DNA from: Actinomycetota bacterium
GTDB taxonomy: Bacteria; Actinomycetota; Actinomycetes; Nanopelagicales; Nanopelagicaceae
Length of the DNA: 46,700 bases
Direction: 5' to 3'
NCBI GenBank assembly: GCA_009698445.1
Contig: WLQG01000007.1
Coordinates: 1-46,700 of the forward strand
A program made the translations under genes and the position numbers. Under the pieces are notes generated by a model. That model searched no databases and was not told the origin of the DNA. It saw nothing but the letters and a program-made list of their open reading frames with translations. Below are positions 1 through 8,770 of the stretch, piece after piece (positions within the stretch are counted from its first letter, which is position 1; every line of letters begins with the position of its first letter).

Positions 1-183
1 CAAGGTCGCGTAACTATTCCTCAAGGACTTCGCACATATGCAGGACTTGAAAAAGATTGCGTTGTTATTGGTGCAAATACTCGCGTTGAAATTTGGGATG
101 CAACTTCTTGGAATGAATATCTAGCAGATCGCGAAAAGGGATTTGCTGATGTTTCAGAGGAGGTATTCCCAGGTCTGTTTTAA
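1..183 (+). CDS. mraZ: MraZ transcriptional regulator, 3' part only
   Basis: This is the C-terminal 60 codons of MraZ; the gene begins before the window. The frame opens with [11 protein letters not shown], the second AbrB-like GR..IP..LR signature of the family, followed by an acidic tail and a TAA stop. MraZ is a ring-forming DNA-binding protein that regulates its own dcw operon by binding repeats upstream of mraZ, which would lie outside this window. Its position just before rsmH is the standard one in bacteria. The 150 bp gap to rsmH is unusual for this compact cluster and holds a structured RNA candidate. Confidence 0.9.
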   Translation, partial: QGRVTIPQGLRTYAGLEKDCVVIGANTRVEIWDATSWNEYLADREKGFADVSEEVFPGLF

Positions 184-185
184 CT

Positions 186-287
186 CTCTCATCTGTGGCC
201 ACCGCCGACCCTTCGAAAATATCGGCGCCCCTTCCCCGGCGCCGATATCACACAGATCCGTCGGCCGGCGGTGACCAGAGATGAGAG
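186..287 (+). ncRNA. Structured 5' leader of rsmH, probable mraW RNA motif
   Basis: A GC-rich, multi-stem element stands out in A/T-rich surroundings. Outer stem: CTCTCATCT (186-194) pairs perfectly with AGATGAGAG (279-287). Next, TGG (196-198) pairs with CCA (275-277), and CACCGCC (200-206) with GGCGGTG (267-273). Inside is an 11 bp perfect hairpin, ATATCGGCGCC (219-229) with GGCGCCGATAT (238-248), closed by an 8 nt loop. Known: a conserved actinobacterial RNA called the mraW motif lies in the leaders of rsmH (mraW) genes at this spot. Inferred: this is a member, acting in cis on the cell-wall operon. The helices are seen directly; family membership is from context and has not been checked against a covariance model. 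Confidence 0.7.
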
Positions 288-333
288 CACTGCACTAAAG
301 AAGAAAGCACTATCGATGAGTTAGGGGGAGAAG

Positions 334-1287
334 ATGAACGAAAGTATCGCTCACATATCTGTAATGCGCGATCGTTGTATCGATCTACTGACCCCTGCAA
401 TTGCAGCTAATGAACACCCAGTTGTTGTTGATGCAACTCTTGGCTTTGGTGGACACACATTTGCACTTCTTTCAAAGTTTCCACATTTAACAGTTATTGG
501 AATCGATCGCGATACCGATGCGATTAATGCTGCAACACAACGTCTGGCACCCTTTGCAGATCGCCTACGCACTTCGCATGCAACATTTGATCAAATTGCA
601 GAAGTAGTTGCTTCCCATGGATTTACAAAAATTGACGGGGCGTTATTTGATTTAGGTGTTTCATCAATGCAGCTAGATCAAAGCGAACGCGGTTTTTCTT
701 ATTCTCAAGATGCTCCACTTGATATGCGCATGGACCGCACACAGTCCTTGACTGCTTCTGAGATTGTTAATACGTATGAACCTGGGCAGCTAGTTAAAAT
801 TCTGCGCACATATGGAGAAGAAAAGTTTGCAACTCGTGTTGTAGAAAGAATCGTTAAAGCGCGCGCTATCGCCCCATTAAATTCAACTTCCCAGCTTGCC
901 GATTTAATTAAAGAAGCTATTCCAGCGGCGACTCGTCGCACTGGTGGCAACCCAGCAAAACGCACCTTCCAAGCTCTTCGAATCGAAACAAATGATGAAC
1001 TTGGTGCAATTACGCGCGCACTCCCAGCGGCCCTTGGTTTACTCAATATCGGGGCACGCCTAGTTGTTATGTCTTTTCAATCCCTTGAAGATCGCATCGT
1101 TAAAGAGTTATTTGTCGCTTCGACAACTTCTGGCACGCCACGCGATCTGCCATTTGACCTTCCCGAATTTGCTGCCAAATTTTCACTTGTAATCCGTGGG
1201 AGCGAAACTCCAAATGAAGCAGAGCTCAATGAAAATCCGCGCTCGGCATCAGTTCGTTTGCGTGCAATCGAAAGGGTGGCTGCGTAA
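334..1287 (+). CDS. rsmH: 16S rRNA (cytosine(1402)-N(4))-methyltransferase RsmH
   Basis: RsmH (MraW) uses S-adenosylmethionine to N4-methylate C1402 in the decoding centre of 16S rRNA. The 317-residue product has the family's length. Near residues 31-42 it carries the SAM-binding VDATLGFGGHT loop, followed by GIDRD, then FDLGVSSMQLD and the late KRTFQALRIETN signature. The ATG at 334 follows a strong AGGGGGAG Shine-Dalgarno sequence, so the start is well supported. The gene sits directly downstream of the structured leader at 186-287, which may control it. Its TAA shares one base with the ATG of ftsL (TAATG), so the two are probably translationally coupled. Confidence 0.97.
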   Translation: MNESIAHISVMRDRCIDLLTPAIAANEHPVVVDATLGFGGHTFALLSKFPHLTVIGIDRDTDAINAATQRLAPFADRLRTSHATFDQIAEVVASHGFTKIDGALFDLGVSSMQLDQSERGFSYSQDAPLDMRMDRTQSLTASEIVNTYEPGQLVKILRTYGEEKFATRVVERIVKARAIAPLNSTSQLADLIKEAIPAATRRTGGNPAKRTFQALRIETNDELGAITRALPAALGLLNIGARLVVMSFQSLEDRIVKELFVASTTSGTPRDLPFDLPEFAAKFSLVIRGSETPNEAELNENPRSASVRLRAIERVAA

Positions 1288-1694
1288 TGGCAATGACCGC
1301 ATTTGCTCCGGCAATTACACGTTCTCGTGAAATCATCGCAACAAAGACTGCAGAAGTTGCGCTCAAACTCGTTCCTGATGTTTCAGAACAGAGCCAAGAA
1401 AATCGTAAGTACTTTGCCAAGTTTGTATCGGTTGTAGGCGCCTTTGCATTGATGTTCCTTCTCTTCATCAATACATTGTTAGCACAAGATGCATTCACTT
1501 TAAGTCACCTAAAGCTCGAAGCAAAAATGGTTAGCGATCAACGCGAAGCAATTGCACGTCAGATTGACTCTATGTCTTCCCCAGAAAATCTTGCCAAAGC
1601 TGCAACTGCGCTAGGCATGAAGCCATCGGAATCGCCAGTTTTCTTAATTTTAAATCCACCCACTACTACGCCAGATAGTGTAAATAATGGGTAA
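1287..1694 (+). CDS. ftsL: Cell division protein FtsL
   Basis: This is a small 135-residue bitopic membrane protein: a polar cytoplasmic N-terminus of about 45 residues, one hydrophobic helix at about residues 47-66, then a heptad-like stretch (about 70-100) with coiled-coil character and a short Pro/Thr-rich tail. FtsL sequences diverge strongly, so the call rests on this architecture and on location between rsmH and ftsI. In the family, FtsL joins FtsB and FtsQ at the septum and activates FtsW-FtsI. The start overlaps the rsmH stop by one base; the end overlaps ftsI by 8 bp. Confidence 0.85.
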   Translation: MAMTAFAPAITRSREIIATKTAEVALKLVPDVSEQSQENRKYFAKFVSVVGAFALMFLLFINTLLAQDAFTLSHLKLEAKMVSDQREAIARQIDSMSSPENLAKAATALGMKPSESPVFLILNPPTTTPDSVNNG

Positions 1695-3486
1695 TTTTTC
1701 ATTAGCTCATAATCGAATTAGGGCGCTCATTTTTATTTTAGCTTTAGCAATGTTCCTATTTGGTTTGCGCTTAGTTCAGGTACAGGCAGTTCAAGCCGGG
1801 GACTACCGCAGCCGTGCAGTCAATGAAATGGAAAATACTAAATCGCTTCAAGCTCCACGTGGTGAAATTACTGATGTAAATGGCGTTGCATTTGCTCGAA
1901 GTGTTGCAGCTACGAGCATTGTTGTGGATCAAACTCAAATAATAAACCCAGGTAGAGTCGCAAATTTTATTGCACCAATCCTTGACCTTCCAGTTGCTCA
2001 AGTTCAAGCCAGCATTACTGGTAAGCGCAAATGGAACATGGTCTATCAAAATGCTAAACCCGCACTGTGGCAGAAATTAACTCAATCAATATCGCAATTC
2101 AATTCGCAGTACCCCGCAATGAGTCCAGATCGAATCATCGGCTTTTTCCCAGAGCGGGGATACGTTCGCGAATATCCATCTGGCTCACTTGTTGCCTCAC
2201 TTATTGGCTTTGTAAACCATGCCGGCATTGGCGCTACAGGGCTTGAATCAAGTATGAATTCAACGATTTCAGGAATCGATGGCAAGTATTCATTTGCCAA
2301 TGGTTATGGCGCAGAGATTCCAGGCTCTCAATCAGAAATTATCCCGGCGCAAACAGGAACAACTGTTCGCTTAACAATTGATCGTGATATTCAGTGGGTT
2401 GCATCGAAGGCAATTTCAGAGGTTGTTAAGTCAACTCATGCAATTAGCGGAACCGTAATTGTTATGGATCCAAAAACAGGTGAAATCCTGGCACATGCAA
2501 CTGCGCCTACATTTAACCCCAATAACACTTCTAAGGTCTCACTTGTTGCTATGCGAAATCCTTCAGTAGAAGATGTCTATGAACCAGGTTCAACTGGCAA
2601 AATCATGACAATGGCTGCGGCCCTTGAAGAAAAGAAAGTAACTCCTGAAACTGTATTCACTGTGCCTTATGCTCTTAAACGTTCCGATAAAGTTTTCCAT
2701 GATCATGAAAAGCATGCGACACAGCGTTTAACTACTACAGGCATTTTGGCGGTATCAAGTAACACTGGCGCCATTCAAGTTGAAGAACTTTTATCGCATA
2801 AAGTTTTCTATGAGTACTTAACTAAATTTGGTGTTGGCTCCAAAACTGGTTCAGGTTTGCCAGGTGAATCACGTGGAATCTTGCCAAAAATAGCTGATTG
2901 GTCGGGAACATCAGCTCCAACAATGGCCTTTGGCCAAGGGTATTCAGTGACAGCAATGCAAGCCACAAGTATTTTTGCAACGATAGCTAATGATGGTGTG
3001 CGAGTGTCACCAACAGTTATTGCAGGTACAAGTGATGCAAGCGGAAACTTTACGCCAGCAGCAGGTCGAACTAGTCAGCGCGTAGTCAGTTCAGAGACTG
3101 CACAGAAAGTGCGCTTAATGATGGAGAGTGTTGTTTCTGCAGGTGGAACTGCGCCGTCAGCGGCTATTGCGGGTTATCGCGTGGCGGGTAAAACTGCTAC
3201 TGCACAACGCATCGATGACACGTGTGGTTGTTACCGTGGTTTTACGGCTTCCTTTATTGGTTTTGCACCAGCAGATAAACCTGCATATGTAATTAGCGTG
3301 ACCATTCAAGATCCACAAGGCATGCACTGGGGTGGAGTCTTGGGTGGGCCAGTATTTAAGAAAGTTATGTCATTTGTTTTGCAAAGTCGCCATATTGCCC
3401 CTACGAATACAACATTTGCCCCAGTCCCACTTAGTGAAAAAGCTTTGGCTATAAAGAAGGTCCAGGATGCAACGACCTCTAACTAA
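1687..3486 (+). CDS. ftsI: Peptidoglycan D,D-transpeptidase FtsI (class B PBP)
   Basis: FtsI (PBP3/PbpB) cross-links septal peptidoglycan and works with the glycosyltransferase FtsW. The 599 residues show a membrane anchor (about 11-32), a pedestal domain beginning near APRGEITD, and a transpeptidase domain from about 230. Catalytic motifs are visible: STGK with nucleophile S302 and K305, SSN at 357-359, and the third motif at 502-504. That third motif reads KTA (AGKTATAQ) rather than the usual KTG. A Cys-Gly-Cys pair (513-515) lies just after it. No PASTA domain is present. It starts inside the 3' end of ftsL and overlaps murE by 20 bp. Confidence 0.96.
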   Translation: MGNFSLAHNRIRALIFILALAMFLFGLRLVQVQAVQAGDYRSRAVNEMENTKSLQAPRGEITDVNGVAFARSVAATSIVVDQTQIINPGRVANFIAPILDLPVAQVQASITGKRKWNMVYQNAKPALWQKLTQSISQFNSQYPAMSPDRIIGFFPERGYVREYPSGSLVASLIGFVNHAGIGATGLESSMNSTISGIDGKYSFANGYGAEIPGSQSEIIPAQTGTTVRLTIDRDIQWVASKAISEVVKSTHAISGTVIVMDPKTGEILAHATAPTFNPNNTSKVSLVAMRNPSVEDVYEPGSTGKIMTMAAALEEKKVTPETVFTVPYALKRSDKVFHDHEKHATQRLTTTGILAVSSNTGAIQVEELLSHKVFYEYLTKFGVGSKTGSGLPGESRGILPKIADWSGTSAPTMAFGQGYSVTAMQATSIFATIANDGVRVSPTVIAGTSDASGNFTPAAGRTSQRVVSSETAQKVRLMMESVVSAGGTAPSAAIAGYRVAGKTATAQRIDDTCGCYRGFTASFIGFAPADKPAYVISVTIQDPQGMHWGGVLGGPVFKKVMSFVLQSRHIAPTNTTFAPVPLSEKALAIKKVQDATTSN

Positions 3487-4957
3487 CCCCGGCAAAAAAC
3501 TCTCTGCGCTGTGCGCAATAGTTGGAGCCGATTCCACAACTCAAGATTTAGAAAAAATAGAAGTCCGTGGAATTGCTCAAGCAAGTGATTTAGTTTTACC
3601 GGGAGATCTCTTTATCGCCTTGCCTGGAGAAAAATTTCATGGTGCCCAGTTTGCTGACGATGCAATTGCGCGTGGGGCAGTGGCGGTACTCACAGATGCT
3701 CAAGGCGCAAAAACAATTAAGGATGTTCCTGTACTGATTTCAGCAAATCCTAGACGAGCTGCTGGTATCGCAAGTGCTTGGTTTTATTCAGAACCAATGC
3801 GCGATCTCTATAGCATCGGTGTTACGGGCACTAATGGCAAAACAACAGTAACTACATTGCTGCATCAAATAATGATGGCTGCTGGCCGAGATAGTGGATT
3901 AATTGGAACGGTCGAAACACGTATCGGAGTTGAAAGCGTGGCTAGCAAGCGAACCACCCCTGAGAGCTCAGATTTACAGGCTTTATCGGCGGTTATGCGC
4001 GAGCGTCACATGCGAAACCTCATAATGGAAGTCTCAAGCCATGCCATCACATTTGAACGTATTCGTGGAAGTCATTTTGCAGTTGTAGGTTTCACAAATC
4101 TTTCCCAAGATCACTTAGATTTTCATAAGGACATGGAAGATTATTTTGCGGCAAAAGCAAAATTGTTCACTTTTGAGTATGCAGATTTAGCAGTAATTAA
4201 TGTTGATGATGTTTATGGAAAGCGTTTGACCACACAAACTGAGTTACCTGTCGTTACTTTGTCTAGATCAGATAGCAGTGCAACTTGGCATTATGTTTCT
4301 ATTTCTTCTGACTATGTTGGGGCATCACTTTCAATTCGCGGCAGTGGCGGAATCTTGATTGAAAGTAAAACTTCGCTCCATGGTGGCTTTAACTACGACA
4401 ATCTATTGATGGCAATTGCAATTGCAGTTGAAAGCGGAGTTGATCCCATTGATATCGCGGCCATCCTGCCAACTCTCACCGGTGCAGTTGGTCGATTAGA
4501 AGCTGTGCGGCTCGGGCAAAATTTCACCGCCCTCGTTGATTACGCACATTCACCAGATGCCGTAAAACGTGTTTTAGAGACAGCTAGAGAGATTACTGAC
4601 GGCAAAGTGATTGCTGTTCTTGGCTGTGGTGGCGATCGCGATAAAACTAAGCGAATTCAGATGGGCCAAGCGCTGCACGATGGTGCAGATATAGCCATTT
4701 ATACAAGCGATAACCCGCGCTCTGAAAAACCTGCAGACATTCTTGTGCAAATGGTTTTAGATATAGATGTGGTTCCACCAAGTGAGGTCATTGTTGATAG
4801 AGCACAAGCGATCCGTGCCGCAGTTAATCTTGCCCAACCCGGTGATGTTGTGATGGTTCTTGGCAAAGGCCATGAAAAGGGGCAAGAGATCAATGGTGAA
4901 ATTCTTGAGTTTGATGATCGCATCGAACTAGCTAAAGCAATTGAAGATAAAAAATGA
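3467..4957 (+). CDS. murE: UDP-MurNAc-L-Ala-D-Glu:meso-DAP ligase MurE
   Basis: MurE adds the third residue of the peptidoglycan stem peptide in the cytoplasm, using ATP. The 496-residue product has the Mur-ligase order: N-terminal UDP-binding domain, P-loop GVTGTNGKTT (118-127), central domain with EVSSHA, and C-terminal domain. DNPR at 415-418 is the signature of enzymes that select meso-diaminopimelate rather than lysine, so the wall is probably DAP type. The ATG at 3467 lies inside the end of ftsI and follows AGAAGG at a suitable distance. The gene overlaps murF through ATGA. Confidence 0.97.
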   Translation: MQRPLTNPGKKLSALCAIVGADSTTQDLEKIEVRGIAQASDLVLPGDLFIALPGEKFHGAQFADDAIARGAVAVLTDAQGAKTIKDVPVLISANPRRAAGIASAWFYSEPMRDLYSIGVTGTNGKTTVTTLLHQIMMAAGRDSGLIGTVETRIGVESVASKRTTPESSDLQALSAVMRERHMRNLIMEVSSHAITFERIRGSHFAVVGFTNLSQDHLDFHKDMEDYFAAKAKLFTFEYADLAVINVDDVYGKRLTTQTELPVVTLSRSDSSATWHYVSISSDYVGASLSIRGSGGILIESKTSLHGGFNYDNLLMAIAIAVESGVDPIDIAAILPTLTGAVGRLEAVRLGQNFTALVDYAHSPDAVKRVLETAREITDGKVIAVLGCGGDRDKTKRIQMGQALHDGADIAIYTSDNPRSEKPADILVQMVLDIDVVPPSEVIVDRAQAIRAAVNLAQPGDVVMVLGKGHEKGQEINGEILEFDDRIELAKAIEDKK

Positions 4958-6330
4958 TCACGTTAACAGCTGGCGAGATCGCCCTTTTAGTCGGTGGAGA
5001 ACTCTTCTGTGATAAAGACTTGCTCATTTCAAAAGCGCCAACCTTTGATTCTCGTCTAGCTACACCCGGCTCATTCTTTTTAGCGCTTAAAGGTGAAAAC
5101 ACTGATGGCCACGAGTTCGCCGCCGATGCTTACCGAAATGGTGCGATGTTTTCGTTGACATCACATCGCATTGATGGCCCGTGCATTGTTGTTGGCGATG
5201 TACTTGAAGCACTTTCGATATTGGCAGCGTTTGTTCGCAAACGTTTAGACAAACTCACGGTTATCGGAATCACAGGATCACAAGGAAAGACAAGTACAAA
5301 AGATTTGTTGACTCATATGTTGGGGGCAGTCGGTCCAACGGTGGCACCTGCTGGATCATTTAATAATGATTTAGGACTTCCAATTACTTTGCTTCAGTGT
5401 GATGATCGCACGCGTTTTTGTATTCTTGAAATGGGTGCCCGACATATGGGCGATATTGCGCGGTTATGTGAAATCGCTCAACCAAATATTGGCGTAGTGC
5501 TGACAGTTGGAACCGCCCACATTGGCGAGTTTGGCTCACAGGAAGCAATTGCTGCGACTAAGGGTGAACTTATTGAATCACTAGGTAAAGACGGCATAGC
5601 AATTCTTGGTACTTATGATGAATTCACACCAAAGATGTCCGCCCGACATCAAGGTCAAGTAATTCTCTTTGGTGAAAAGACTGATGTTCAAGTACGAGCT
5701 GCAGATGTTGAGATGCGAGAAGGTCGTCCACATTTTGATTTAGTCACACCAGCTGGACGAGATGCTGTTGGAATGCGCGCAGTGGGTGCGCATCAAGTAT
5801 CAAACGCGCTTGCTGTCGCAGCTGTCGGTACCGCGCTTGCTCTTCCTCTTGAGCTCATTGCAAGCTCTTTATCTACTGCCGAAATATCAAGTAAGTGGCG
5901 CATGGAGTTACATGAAAGCGCAGATTTGTTGATCATTAACGATGCCTATAACGCCAATCCGGAATCAATGAGTGCGGCTTTACGCGCACTCGCGCTCTTT
6001 GCGCAAGAGCGAGGCGGTTCGGCATGGGCATTTGTCGGAAAGATGAATGAACTTGGCCAGACACAGGCATCACAGAGCGCTGCAATCGGGGCGCTTGCGG
6101 TTGAATTAGGAATTGATCATTTAGTTGAAATCGATGCTCCTGAATATGGAGCACCTGGTGGAGCTATGGTGATTCACCAACGTTCCACCATTGAATCAGC
6201 GATTGATTTAGTTGATTACTTCACTCCAGGAGATGTTGTTTTAGTGAAAGCGTCAAGGTCGCAGGGTTTTGAAGTTTTGGCAGATTCCCTAGAACGTGCA
6301 TGGATAGAAAAGAGCGGAGCCGGTTTATGA
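4954..6330 (+). CDS. murF: UDP-MurNAc-tripeptide:D-Ala-D-Ala ligase MurF
   Basis: MurF attaches the D-Ala-D-Ala dipeptide to complete the cytoplasmic UDP-MurNAc-pentapeptide. The 458-residue protein has the Mur-ligase P-loop GSQGKTST (108-115), then SFNNDLGLP and LEMGARHMGDI, both typical of MurF, and the late NDAYNANPESM segment. Length is normal for the family. It starts on ATGA overlapping the murE stop and ends on a TTATGA overlap with mraY, as expected for a translationally coupled operon. Confidence 0.97.
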   Translation: MITLTAGEIALLVGGELFCDKDLLISKAPTFDSRLATPGSFFLALKGENTDGHEFAADAYRNGAMFSLTSHRIDGPCIVVGDVLEALSILAAFVRKRLDKLTVIGITGSQGKTSTKDLLTHMLGAVGPTVAPAGSFNNDLGLPITLLQCDDRTRFCILEMGARHMGDIARLCEIAQPNIGVVLTVGTAHIGEFGSQEAIAATKGELIESLGKDGIAILGTYDEFTPKMSARHQGQVILFGEKTDVQVRAADVEMREGRPHFDLVTPAGRDAVGMRAVGAHQVSNALAVAAVGTALALPLELIASSLSTAEISSKWRMELHESADLLIINDAYNANPESMSAALRALALFAQERGGSAWAFVGKMNELGQTQASQSAAIGALAVELGIDHLVEIDAPEYGAPGGAMVIHQRSTIESAIDLVDYFTPGDVVLVKASRSQGFEVLADSLERAWIEKSGAGL

Positions 6331-7391
6331 GACAGATTCTTATCGCAGGTGCATTTGCTCTCGCCTTTGCTCTCTTTGGAACTAAAGTGTTAATTCGAAT
6401 TCTTGCCGCACGTGGTTATGGTCAAATTATCCGAGACGATGGCCCATCAACACATAAAACAAAACATGGTACGCCAACTATGGGCGGCATTATTTTTATT
6501 CTAGCCGCAATTTTTGGTTATCTCATGGCACACCTTTTTACAGGAAATTCAGTTTCGGCTTCAGCTTTATTGGTAATTGGGTTAGTCGTAGGTTTAGGTT
6601 TTATTGGTTTTCTAGATGATTGGCTTAAGGTTTCACGCCAAAATTCGCGTGGCCTCAAGGGACGCTACAAGCTACTTGCTCAGGCGATATTGGCTGCAGT
6701 ATTTGGTTATGCCGGGCTGCAGTTTGCTGATGATCGACAACTCACACCTATTTCGCATTACCTATCAACAGTAAAAGAGACATCGATTTATTTGGGTATT
6801 GGCTTAGTTATTGCCTTTGTGGTTTTGATGGTGATGTCGGCGAGTAACGGAGTGAACTTAACTGATGGCCTAGATGGCTTGGCAACCGGTGCAACAATTA
6901 TGACTTTCTTAGCCTTTGTATTAATTGGTGTTTGGGAGTTTGGCCAGAGTTGCGCAATTGTTGGTGCCACAACTAGTAACTGTTACCAAGTCCGTGATCC
7001 ACTTGATTTAGCGGCATTAGCTGCAGCCTTTGCGGGCGGTTGTACTGGGTTCCTCTGGTGGAATACGGCTCCAGCCAAAATTATTATGGGAGACACCGGT
7101 TCACTAGCACTTGGCGCAGCCATTGCCGGTTTTGCTACAACACTTCGTGTTGAACTCCTATTAATTCCGTTGGGCGGATTATTTGTAATCGTCACAATGT
7201 CAGTGGTTATTCAAACGCTATATTTCAAACTCAGTGGGGGCAAGCGAGTTTTTCGGATGGCACCGCTGCATCATCACTTTGAATTAAAAGGATGGGCTGA
7301 GATCACAGTTGTCATTCGATTCTGGATTATTGCGGGCTTGAGTGTTGCCGGCGGCTTAGGCCTGTTTTATGCGCAGTGGGTAGCTAAGTAG
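6327..7391 (+). CDS. mraY: Phospho-MurNAc-pentapeptide transferase MraY
   Basis: MraY transfers phospho-MurNAc-pentapeptide to undecaprenyl phosphate, making lipid I at the inner face of the membrane. I chose the ATG at 6327, overlapping the murF stop, because it gives the family N-terminus MRQILIAG and a 354-residue protein; an upstream ATG at 6300 would add a polar stretch inside murF. Many hydrophobic segments are visible, with the family motifs DDGPSTHKTKHGTPTMGG, FLDDWLKV, NLTDGLDGLA, MGDTGSLALG and the late PLHHHFE. The catalytic aspartates of the DDW and NLTDGLDG segments are present. Confidence 0.96.
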   Translation: MRQILIAGAFALAFALFGTKVLIRILAARGYGQIIRDDGPSTHKTKHGTPTMGGIIFILAAIFGYLMAHLFTGNSVSASALLVIGLVVGLGFIGFLDDWLKVSRQNSRGLKGRYKLLAQAILAAVFGYAGLQFADDRQLTPISHYLSTVKETSIYLGIGLVIAFVVLMVMSASNGVNLTDGLDGLATGATIMTFLAFVLIGVWEFGQSCAIVGATTSNCYQVRDPLDLAALAAAFAGGCTGFLWWNTAPAKIIMGDTGSLALGAAIAGFATTLRVELLLIPLGGLFVIVTMSVVIQTLYFKLSGGKRVFRMAPLHHHFELKGWAEITVVIRFWIIAGLSVAGGLGLFYAQWVAK

Positions 7392-7396
7392 TACAC

Positions 7397-8770
7397 ATGC
7401 CACTCTCTTTTGATGGCCAGAAAATTCTGATCCTTGGCGCAGGTGTTACAGGAAATGCTGTTGCCCGTTCACTGACTAAAAGAGGCGCAGTAATCACCAT
7501 TGCCGATGAAAATCAATCGGCTAAATCAGATTACAACATTGTTGATACCGAGAAAGTTTCAATCAAGGATTACGACTCAGTAGTTGTATCACCGGGTTGG
7601 CGGCAGGATCATCGGCTTATTGTGCACGCACAAAAATCTGGAATTGAACTGCTCAATGAAGTTGATTTAGCTTGGCACATTCGAAGTGACATTGCACCAA
7701 AACAAAAGTGGCTAGCTTTGACCGGAACAAATGGTAAAACTACAACTGTAGAAATGGTTGCGGCAATGTTGGTAAGTGGAGGGTTGAATGCGGCTGCTTG
7801 TGGAAATGTAGGCGATACAGTCATTGAAGCAGTTGACCGCGCAACCCCCTTTGACGTTTTAGTACTAGAACTCTCATCTTTTCAATTACATTGGTCTACA
7901 CAAGCACAGTTTGTTTCTAGTGCAATTCTCAATATCGCTGATGACCATATTGATTGGCACGGCAGTTTTGAAGAATATGCAAAGGCGAAGCTCACGATTT
8001 TGGATCGAACTTCTACGGCAATCCTTAATGCTGATGATGGTGCAATCGTCCTACGAACAAATCATTGGCAAGGCAAAAAAGTTTTCTATAGTTTGGACAC
8101 ACCCGCCCCTGGTGAAATCGGTTTGGTTGAAGAACTCCTAGTTGATCGTGCCTTCGTCCAAGATCCACAGGAAGCTGAGATGTTCGCAGAGCTGAGCGAT
8201 GTTAAGCCAGCTATTCCGCATAGCGTTTCTAATGCGTTAGCAGCAGCGGGATTAGCTAGATCAGTAGGTGTTTCCCACGCAGATATTCGTACAGCGATTC
8301 AAGGTTTTCGTCCTGGTCGCCATCGAATTGAAACCGTGCATGAAGCAGATTCAATTAGTTGGGTAGATGATTCAAAAGCAACTAATCCACATGCAGCCGC
8401 AGCATCACTGATGTCTCATCAATCAAATATCTGGATTGCAGGAGGGTTGGCTAAAGGCGCCTCAATGGATTCACTCGTTGAAAAATGTGCAAAACGGATA
8501 AAGGCTGCAATCTTGATTGGCACCGATCGTGGACTCATTGAAGCTGCGCTCATTAAATATTGTCCTGATGTCGTTCGAATACTTGTTGATGGCGATGATT
8601 CTCAATCGCTCATGAACAATGTAGTAGAGGCAGCCAGAAATCTTGCAACTACCGGAGACCGAGTGTTACTTGCTCCAGCATGTGCTTCCATGGACCAATT
8701 TATTTCCTATGCCGATCGAGGAGATCGCTTTGCAGCTGCTGTGAAGAAAGTAATTGCTCATGAAAACTGA
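7397..8770 (+). CDS. murD: UDP-MurNAc-L-alanine--D-glutamate ligase MurD
   Basis: MurD adds D-glutamate to UDP-MurNAc-L-Ala in the cytoplasm. The 457-residue sequence begins with a Rossmann-like GAGVTGNAVA segment, carries the ATP loop GTNGKTTT (110-117), then LELSSFQL, and the C-terminal DDSKATNPHAA motif followed by WIAGG. It begins 5 bp after mraY with no clear Shine-Dalgarno sequence, so translation may depend on coupling. The end overlaps ftsW by 11 bp. Confidence 0.96.
   Translation: MPLSFDGQKILILGAGVTGNAVARSLTKRGAVITIADENQSAKSDYNIVDTEKVSIKDYDSVVVSPGWRQDHRLIVHAQKSGIELLNEVDLAWHIRSDIAPKQKWLALTGTNGKTTTVEMVAAMLVSGGLNAAACGNVGDTVIEAVDRATPFDVLVLELSSFQLHWSTQAQFVSSAILNIADDHIDWHGSFEEYAKAKLTILDRTSTAILNADDGAIVLRTNHWQGKKVFYSLDTPAPGEIGLVEELLVDRAFVQDPQEAEMFAELSDVKPAIPHSVSNALAAAGLARSVGVSHADIRTAIQGFRPGRHRIETVHEADSISWVDDSKATNPHAAAASLMSHQSNIWIAGGLAKGASMDSLVEKCAKRIKAAILIGTDRGLIEAALIKYCPDVVRILVDGDDSQSLMNNVVEAARNLATTGDRVLLAPACASMDQFISYADRGDRFAAAVKKVIAHEN

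Noticed and set aside
6300-6326. Upstream ATG for mraY
   Set aside because: It would add nine polar residues before the usual MRQILIAG N-terminus and lies inside murF. The ATG at 6327 with stop/start overlap fits the family.
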